Source of the DNA: Acheta domesticus
Taxonomy: Eukaryota > Arthropoda > Insecta > Orthoptera > Gryllidae
Direction of reading: 5' to 3'
DNA: 64,000 nucleotides
NCBI GenBank assembly: GCA_031308135.1
Contig: JAHLJT010008756.1
Location: forward strand, 129,163,750 to 129,227,749
How positions within the stretch are numbered: position 1 is the stretch's first letter; each line of letters opens with the position of its first letter. Below are positions 57,070 through 64,000 of the stretch, in pieces. The notes beneath the pieces are model-generated. The model was not told the DNA's origin. It worked only from the letters and a program-made list of their open reading frames with translations, and made no database searches. The position numbers and the translations under genes were made by a program.

Positions 57070-59573
57070 AGTTTACATCAGTATCTACTCGATTATTCAC
57101 CTATCCTACCCTTTGCCTTTCAGCTATGAGCAGCGGGTATGCCGAAGACTTGGGGACGTGCGGACGCCTCGTTTACATCAGTATCTACTCTATTATTCAC
57201 CTATCCTACCCTTTGCCTTTCAGCTATGAGCAGCGGGTATGCCGAAGACTTGGGGACGTGCGGACGCCTCGTTTACATCAGTATCTACTCTATTATTCAC
57301 CTATCCTACCCTTTGCCTTTCAGCTATGAGCAGCGGGTACGCCGAAGACTTGGGGACGTGCGGACGCCTCGTTTACATCAGTATCTACTCTATTATTCAC
57401 CTATCCTACCCTTTGCCTTTCAGCTATGAGCAGCGGGTATGCCGAAGACTTGGGGACGTGCGGACGCCTCGTTTACATCAGTATCTACTCTATTATTCAC
57501 CTATCCTACCCTTTGCCTTTCAGCTATGAGCAGCGGGTACGCCGAAGACTTGGGGACGTGCGGACGCCTCGTTTACATCAGTATCTACTCTATTATTCAC
57601 CTATCCTACCCTTTGCCTTTCAGCTATGAGCAGCGGGTATGCCGAAGACTTGGGGACGTGCGGACGCCTCGTTTACATCAGTATCTACTCTATTATTCAC
57701 CTATCCTACCCTTTGCCTTTCAGCTATGAGCAGCGGGTATGCCGAAGACTTGGGGACGTGCGGACGCCTCGTTTACATCAGTATCTACTCTATTATTCAC
57801 CTATCCTACCCTTTGCCTTTCAGCTATGAGCAGCGGGTATGCCGAAGACTTGGGGACGTGCGGACGCCTCGTTTACATCAGTATCTACTCTATTATTCAC
57901 CTATCCTACCCTTTGCCTTTCAGCTATGAGCAGCGGGTATGCCGAAGACTTGGGGACGTGCGGACGCCTCGTTTACATCAGTATCTACTCTATTATTCAC
58001 CTATCCTACCCTTTGCCTTTCAGCTATGAGCAGCGGGTATGCCGAAGACTTGGGGACATGCGGACGCCTCGTTTACATCAGTATCTACTCTATTATTCAC
58101 CTATCCTACCCTTTGCCTTTCAGCTATGAGCAGCGGGTATGCCGAAGACTTGGGGACGTGCGGACGCCTCGTTTACATCAGTATCTACTCTATTATTCAC
58201 CTATCCTACCCTTTGCCTTTCAGCTATGAGCAGCGGGTATGCAGAAGACTTGGGGACGTGCGGACGCCTCGTTTACATCAGTATCTACTCTATTATTCAC
58301 CTATCCTACCCTTTGCCTTTCAGCTATGAGCAGCGGGTATGCCGAAGACTTGGGGACGTGCGGACGCCTCGTTTACATCAGTATCTACTCTATTATTCAC
58401 CTATCCTACCCTTTGCCTTTCAGCTATGAGCAGCGGGTATGCCGAAGACTTGGGGACGTGCGGACGCCTCGTTTACATCAGTATCTACTCTATTATTCAC
58501 CTATCCTACCCTTTGCCTTTCAGCTATGAGCAGCGGGTATGCCGAAGACTTGGGGACGTGCGGACGCCTCGTTTACATCAGTATCTACTCTATTATTCAC
58601 CTATCCTACCCTTTGCCTTTCAGCTATGAGCAGCGGGTATGCCGAAGACTTGGGGACGTGCGGACGCCTCGTTTACATCAGTATCTACTCTATTATTCAC
58701 CTATCCTACCCTTTGCCTTTCAGCTATGAGCAGCGGGTATGCCGAAGACTTGGGGACGTGCGGACGCCTCGTTTACATCAGTATCTACTCTATTATTCAC
58801 CTATCCTACCCTTTGCCTTTCAGCTATGAGCAGCGGGTATGCCGAAGACTTGGGGACATGCGGACGCCTCGTTTACATCAGTATCTACTCTATTATTCAC
58901 CTATCCTACCCTTTGCCTTTCAGCTATGAGCAGCGGGTATGCCGAAGACTTGGGGACATGCGGACGCCTCGTTTACATCAGTATCTACTCTATTATTCAC
59001 CTATCCTACCCTTTGCCTTTCAGCTATGAGCAGCGGGTATGCCGAAGACTTGGGGACATGCGGACGCCTCGTTTACATCAGTATCTACTCTATTATTCAC
59101 CTATCCTACCCTTTGCCTTTCAGCTATGAGCAGCGGGTATGCCGAAGACTTGGGGACGTGCGGACGCCTCGTTTACATCAGTATCTACTCTATTATTCAC
59201 CTATCCTACCCTTTGCCTTTCAGCTATGAGCAGCGGGTATGCCGAAGACTTGGGGACGTGCGGACGCCTCGTTTACATCAGTATCTACTCTATTATTCAC
59301 CTATCCTACCCTTTGCCTTTCAGCTATGAGCAGCGGGTATGCCGAAGACTTGGGGACATGCGGACGCCTCGTTTACATCAGTATCTACTCTATTATTCAC
59401 CTATCCTACCCTTTGCCTTTCAGCTATGAGCAGCGGGTATGCCGAAGACTTGGGGACGTGCGGACGCCTCGTTTACATCAGTATCTACTCTATTATTCAC
59501 CTATCCTACCCTTTGCCTTTCAGCTATGAGCAGCGGGTATGCCGAAGACTTGGGGACATGCGGACGCCTCGTT
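57070..59573 (+). repeat. 100-bp satellite, about 25 near-identical units
   Basis: TATGAGCAGCGGGTATGCCG starts at 57125 and every 100 bp to 59525. Units differ at very few sites: GGGTAC at 57325 and 57525; GACATG at 58025, 58825, 58925, 59025, 59325 and 59525; GCAGAAG at 58225. Each holds CCCTTTGCCTTTCAG, a good 3' splice-site match. The ladder of 96-codon frames is a by-product of a 100-bp period. Confidence 0.97.
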
Positions 59574-60985
59574 CCCGCTCAGGCCCCCTAGTGGGTCTCC
59601 CTTACGCTCGTACACCGCCCGGCGTTGGTCCACCCTCCGAGCACCGCCTGGACATGTGCCTACCCTTTGAGCCTAGACGCTCTGCGACACGGGATGTGTC
59701 GGAATACAGTGGTCGGTGCTTGTATTCAGTTGCACCAGGGGCAAGGGCCCCCCCTTGCGTTTCGTCTGCCGAAGCCCACTAGCCTTGTGCCCACCGAGGG
59801 CCTGGCAACGCGGCTCCGTCGAGGATCAGATTTGAGTGGGTGGACCCTACTCCACCGAGGCGCCCAACTTCTCCTGCACTCAGCGGTGGGCGTGCCGTGC
59901 ACCTAACCGTGCATAGCACTTAACCGGCGCGACTACGCCGAAGCACTTTCGCCCATTGACGAGGTACCGGGAGAGATGGCTCAGTGCATCAACCTGATGT
60001 CACTGCAGTCCCTCTGACCGGGAGGTCCTCTCCCGACGGCGGCAGGATTTTCGACACTAGCTTGTCAGCTATGTCGAATTCAGTCGCTGTCTGGAGGAGA
60101 ATTCTAGCGGCCGGCTGCTCTGATCGGTAGTTTTCCGTGGTTTCTACGATCAACACCAGGCGAATGCCGGAGCAGTGCCCTAAGAAACGGGCCACGGACA
60201 TCACGCAGATCTTGCCATCCAGCGGGGAAAAGATCATCGCCACCTCCCGAGAAAAATCACGCACTACACTTACGGGACTAATGACCTAAGTAGTTGACGC
60301 GCCCGGAAACACGAATCAATCAATCAATCAATCAATTGACGAGGTACTGGTGCACGTTCGGGGGGGGGGGGAGGGCAAGAGCAACACTACTTGTGCATTT
60401 TCGCTCGCCGCCGGACTACTTGATACTCTCGCCTGGCCCGATGGATTTTTGGGCGCTTTTCTACGTCTCTGTAAGACTACTCACTTTCTGTGGTACTGGC
60501 CAAACACTACTGGCTATCTCAGCTTGCTCAGGAACCGCCCTCTGGCCGTAGCCTCCATCTCAACCCAGGCTGGGAGATTAAGGATTTTCCTGGCGGTCGT
60601 GTCTATGCATGCCCGCCTTGAAGCGCTTACACGACTTTCGTACTTTGGCTCCCTCCCTGAGGATGGCAGGTTAGACTCTGACTACCCAAGCCGTGTTTCA
60701 GGCCGACGGGGGTACGCCTTTGACTGGGGTCGGGTGGTCGTTGCTCCACCTGGGGCTGGAATACCCCTCCTTGCGTTCGGTAGGCGAGCCTACCTAACGT
60801 AGCGTAGCGCCCATCTGGGGTAGAAAGTCACACCCCAGGCACATCAGGGGACCGCCCGCGAGGCGCCCCTACTCGATAAGTTCCCTAGATCCGCTTCGGA
60901 GGTAGACTTCCAAGGAAGCCTGGGTCGAAAACTTGTGTGTCTAAGGGCAGTCTCCCCGCTAGCAATCCCGTACGCCAAATAAATA
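59574..60985 (+). mobile_element. unidentified retroelement, 3' part (interrupted by SINE-A)
   Basis: GC-rich sequence that continues the satellite and ends with a 3' region (60815-60985) shared with SINE-C and an AAATAAATAA tail. Frames such as 60350-60802 (150 codons) show no recognisable RT or other domain. It includes a G12 run at 60360-60371. Possibly the 3' end of a LINE whose 5' region held the tandem arrays. Confidence 0.45.
59968..60334 (+). mobile_element. SINE-A, young internally deleted copy (367 bp)
   Basis: Head GGGAGAGATGGCTCAGTGC, body and (ATCA)n tail are well preserved. The pyrimidine-rich middle and the box B interval (GGTCCTCTCCCGAC) are shortened. A perfect 13-bp duplication ATTGACGAGGTAC lies at 59955-59967 and 60335-60347. 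Confidence 0.92.
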
Positions 60986-61462
60986 ACGATATTAGAAGGT
61001 TTGGTCACCTCTGTGTAGTTTCATTTCATGAGCATAGTTATTGTTGTTATTGATGCTACTAGTGGTAATGATAACGAAATAAAATTGTTTTAAAAATTAT
61101 TTCGAAAATTACACCAACCTGGTGTATATTGCAATAATGGAATCTGTAATTTTTCAGGAATCTGTTATCTCTTAATGAGCTAGAGATTCGTACCTCCTTG
61201 AGAAAGATGATTTGTCGGCAGCATCAACCACAAATAACACTTAAACATAACTATCTCTCGAGATACCCCCCCTCACACACCCGTTCACGACCAGATCGCT
61301 CAGTCACGATCGTTCACAACGCTCCCGATCACCGCATGAAAGAATGACAGAGATATGGAATTTCTTCCAGAATGGCCAACTTTACAAAGACGACTCATCA
61401 AATGCTCATTTTGAATCATTTAACCTAACATCAAATTAAAATAAATTCCCCAATCTTTATAA
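60986..61462. other. no recognised feature
   Basis: AT-rich sequence between two retroelement 3' ends. Confidence 0.35.
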
Positions 61463-62019
61463 ATAATGTTTATTTATTTATTTTTATTTATTTACGTCAA
61501 AAACAGTTAAAAACTGCGTATGACGAGCTATGGGGAGAAGTGAATTTTGTGCACGTTTTCATAATTCTGTGGTCTCTATCCTAAACCATATTCTAGTCGA
61601 ATTTTGAATACAGAAAAGAGAGTTTTTTTCGAGTTTTGTTGACAAAATATTCGCTCCTATATAATAAAATATATTTTCAAAGGTAAATTAGCTATAAATT
61701 TCTGCCCTGAACCCTCATGTTCTTCATGAAAGAATAATACTTTTTGCCGCGATAATATGAAAAACGATAATTTGAATAACTATATTTCCCACTGAAATTC
61801 AGAAGACGTGCACAAATAATGAAGTTACATTTATGTCCAGAAGCAAAACAAGGGACCATCTCAGCATTTGCTCAAGGATCAGGGAAACTGGACGAAAAAC
61901 CTGATCGAGATGGGGGCCATCAACCCAGAAACTGTGGTACAATACTTGTTACAGGTTCTTTAGAATTATACAGTCCAAATGATAAATAATTACATTAACT
62001 ATCATTGTTAAAATTAATT
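61463..62019 (-). mobile_element. 3' UTR and tail of the right-edge LINE
   Basis: Follows the LINE stop codon and ends in an (AAAT)n-type tail (61466-61497 on the complement). Copies of this UTR recur at 1175-1560 and 45924-46320, which defines it as the end of a mobile family. Confidence 0.7.
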
Positions 62020-64000
62020 CTACTTTCCTTTTTGATGCTCGGTATAGTCTCGAATTGTATAGAAACAGTTATGCAGCAGAAAAGATTTTACTTGGGACTT
62101 AAACTTTTCTATTGAATTTAATCGTTTAATGTCTTCTGGCAAAGTGTTGTAGAGTAATGTACATGAATTGTATGTGAATTTTTTGTAGTGAGCTGTTGAT
62201 ACTGCCACCTGGTGAATATGATTACTACGTCGTGTGTTATACTTATAGACATCGGCGTTAGCTGAAAATATATTCCCGCCCTTAAGTAAGTCATTTTTGA
62301 CAAAAATTACTGATTCGTAAATCAGGAGACAAGGTAATGGTAAAATTCCTAGATTAATAAAGAGTGACTTACAAGAATCACGTGGGTTGGATTTGCTTAT
62401 TATTCGTACAATTCGTTTTTGTAATCTGAAAGTCTGTGAACTATAAGATGTGTTTCCCCAAAATATTATGCCATATCTCAGGCGGGAGTGAACGTTGGCA
62501 AAATATACACAACGAGCTGTATGAAGGCTGACGGAATTTGAAAGAATTCTGAACGCGTAGCATAATGAGCTTAATTTTGTGTTCAATTCATTTAAGTGGG
62601 CATTCCATTTGAGGTTTGACTGAATTGATAGACCTAAAAATTTTGTTACATTAACATCAGTCAATGGCACACCGTTCATTTTCAATGGAGTACAGAATTT
62701 TTTATTTGATATGGAAAACTGCATTGAAACTGTTTTATTTTCATTTACTTTTAATTTGTTATTACGGAACCAATTTGAAACGTCTGATATTGTACTATTT
62801 ACGGTTTCTTTGTTGCAAAGAATATTTGTATCATCCGCAAAGAGAACTGTTCTTCCGTTTCGAATCGCTAAGGGCATGTCATTTACGTATAATAGGAAGA
62901 GAATAGGGCCTAAAATCGATCCTTGCGGGACTCCTCGTACAATTGGCAAAGAACCGGAAAGGTGTGTACATAAAGTTCCATCATTCCAGTAAGGTATTTC
63001 TACTCTCTGAGATCGTTGTTTAAGGTACGAACATAGCCAATCTAGAGCAATACCACGGATTCCATACGAAGGTAATTTTGAAAGTAAAATGTTATGATCA
63101 ATGACGTCAAAAGCTTTTGAAAGATCTAAAAATATTCCAATAGTTGCTTCGTTTTGATCCAATGATGAGGCAACATCCTTAAGAAAAGAAAAAATGGCTG
63201 TTTCCGTAGATTTTGATTTCCGGAATCCATGTTGGCAATTTGAAAACGCGTCGTGTTTATTCAGAAAGGTTTCCATTCGCACATAAAAAAGTCTCTCTAA
63301 TATTTTTGAAAAAACTGACAAAAGAGAAATTGGCCGATAATTTTGAACTTCATTTTTGTTGCCTTTTTTGAAGAGCGGCTTAATCTTAGCTGTTTTAAAA
63401 ATATCTGGAAAAATTCCGGTGCATAAGGATGCATTAAATATGTGAGTTAACGGGTGTATAATGGCTGGCGCGCACGTCTTTAACAAACAATCCGGAAATT
63501 CATCTAAACCGGCCGAATATTTATTTTTTAATTTACCGATTATTTTGAGAATTTCATAGGAAGAGGTTTCGGAAACGAACATAGTGTCTAAGACTTTTAG
63601 GGAAACGTCAGATGTTGAATTTTGTGGCTGAAAACCCTTAGTGAGATCGACAGCAATTCTCGAAAAGTATTGGTTAAAGAGACTAGCCAGTGTTGCCGGA
63701 TCGTTCACATCTCTATCGTTATCTTTTAAAACAACATTCTCTATAAGGTTTCTAGTTGGTTTGGTCGCATTTTTTACTATATCCCACATTGATTTTGTTT
63801 TGTTATTTGAGTTCAAAATATCCTTATCGTGTTTCATGATTTTAGCCTGCCTTATGACTTTTCTTAACAATGATTTGTATTTTTTAAAGTACAGGAGGAA
63901 ATCTTGAGATACGTTATGATGCTTAGAAATGAAAGATAGAATTCGTTTGTTTTTACATGATGTTCTAATCCCTTGTGTTATCCAAGAATTGTTTTTGCGT
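62020..64000 (-). CDS. LINE ORF2 reverse transcriptase (jockey/CR1-like group), partial at window edge
   Basis: The frame is open from the edge at 64000 to the stop at 62020 (about 660 codons) with no internal stop. Counting from 63870, the RT motifs in order are YRPISLLS (178-185), HGFRKSKST (214-222), FLDLSKAFD (247-255, first catalytic Asp), RGVPQGSILGPILF (312-325) and FADDTN (344-349, catalytic Asp pair), then the C-terminal SRLRYGIIFWG. The upstream part (SWITQGIRTSCKNKR) is the linker normally following the endonuclease, which lies outside the window. It makes cDNA at a nicked target site. All catalytic residues seen are intact, so the copy is young or active as far as visible. Clade assignment is by motif style only. 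Confidence 0.9.
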   Translation of the reverse strand, partial: RKNNSWITQGIRTSCKNKRILSFISKHHNVSQDFLLYFKKYKSLLRKVIRQAKIMKHDKDILNSNNKTKSMWDIVKNATKPTRNLIENVVLKDNDRDVNDPATLASLFNQYFSRIAVDLTKGFQPQNSTSDVSLKVLDTMFVSETSSYEILKIIGKLKNKYSAGLDEFPDCLLKTCAPAIIHPLTHIFNASLCTGIFPDIFKTAKIKPLFKKGNKNEVQNYRPISLLSVFSKILERLFYVRMETFLNKHDAFSNCQHGFRKSKSTETAIFSFLKDVASSLDQNEATIGIFLDLSKAFDVIDHNILLSKLPSYGIRGIALDWLCSYLKQRSQRVEIPYWNDGTLCTHLSGSLPIVRGVPQGSILGPILFLLYVNDMPLAIRNGRTVLFADDTNILCNKETVNSTISDVSNWFRNNKLKVNENKTVSMQFSISNKKFCTPLKMNGVPLTDVNVTKFLGLSIQSNLKWNAHLNELNTKLSSLCYAFRILSNSVSLHTARCVYFANVHSRLRYGIIFWGNTSYSSQTFRLQKRIVRIISKSNPRDSCKSLFINLGILPLPCLLIYESVIFVKNDLLKGGNIFSANADVYKYNTRRSNHIHQVAVSTAHYKKFTYNSCTLLYNTLPEDIKRLNSIEKFKSQVKSFLLHNCFYTIRDYTEHQKGK

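Noticed and set aside
57126..59529. Ladder of identical 96-codon frames every 100 bp
   Set aside because: A 100-bp period shifts frame each unit, so no continuous protein is possible; satellite DNA.
56484..59573. CRISPR array
   Set aside because: Units are contiguous without unique spacers and the genome is eukaryotic.
60350..60802. 150-codon plus-strand frame as a gene
   Set aside because: Starts inside the region next to a SINE insertion and a G12 run; no recognisable domain. More likely decayed retroelement sequence.

Overview
This is a stretch of animal nuclear genome, most likely from an insect with a large, repeat-rich genome. The evidence is spliced coding exons behind a TATA/initiator promoter, tRNA-derived SINEs with target-site duplications, hAT- and mariner-like MITEs, a jockey/CR1-like LINE, R4/Dong-like retrotransposon remnants, and abundant microsatellites. 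There is no operon-like gene packing. The species cannot be read from the sequence.

Host gene. I can support one gene, on the minus strand. Coding exon 1 (31519-31376) encodes a signal peptide and the start of a cysteine-rich leucine-rich-repeat N-cap. It lies in a GC-rich promoter island with a TATA box (31790-31783), an initiator at about 31758 and GC boxes near 31960-32000. Coding exon 2 (2351-2170) completes the N-cap and opens the first leucine-rich repeat. The phases match (0 at the junction) and the conserved N-cap cysteines run across it, so the 29 kb between them (2352-31375) reads as intron 1. Later exons lie left of the window. Directly upstream of exon 2 the intron carries an array (2352-3410) made of about twenty 51-bp copies that resemble the exon's own start together with its splice acceptor. 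This is the most unusual structure in the window.

Intron 1 (2352-31375) is packed with transposons. They include tRNA-derived SINE-A copies, tandem head-to-tail Dong-like fragments embedded in TAA repeats, palindromic MITEs with TA target sites, a MITE cluster carrying perfect TGCGCATGCGCA (NRF-1/EWG-type) palindromes, a 1.5 kb foldback, and two neighbouring hAT-type elements with 8-bp target duplications.

Upstream region, 32.0-56.0 kb. This is intergenic on present evidence. It holds more MITEs, three long minisatellites (a 177-bp unit at 34.8-35.6 kb, GACA/GACG at 43.5-44.1 kb, a heptanucleotide at 48.7-49.9 kb), SINEs nested in SINEs, GC-rich islands at 39.5-40.3 and 49.9-50.2 kb, and two further Dong-like copies at 53.3-56.0 kb.

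Right end, 56.0-64.0 kb. A 74-bp array is followed by a highly homogenised 100-bp satellite of about 25 units. Next come the 3' part of an unidentified retroelement carrying a young SINE-A insertion with a perfect 13-bp target duplication, and a minus-strand LINE whose reverse-transcriptase frame is open to the window edge. Most long open frames in the window are by-products of tandem repeats and not genes. Repeat family names used below (SINE-A, MITE-C and so on) are local labels.
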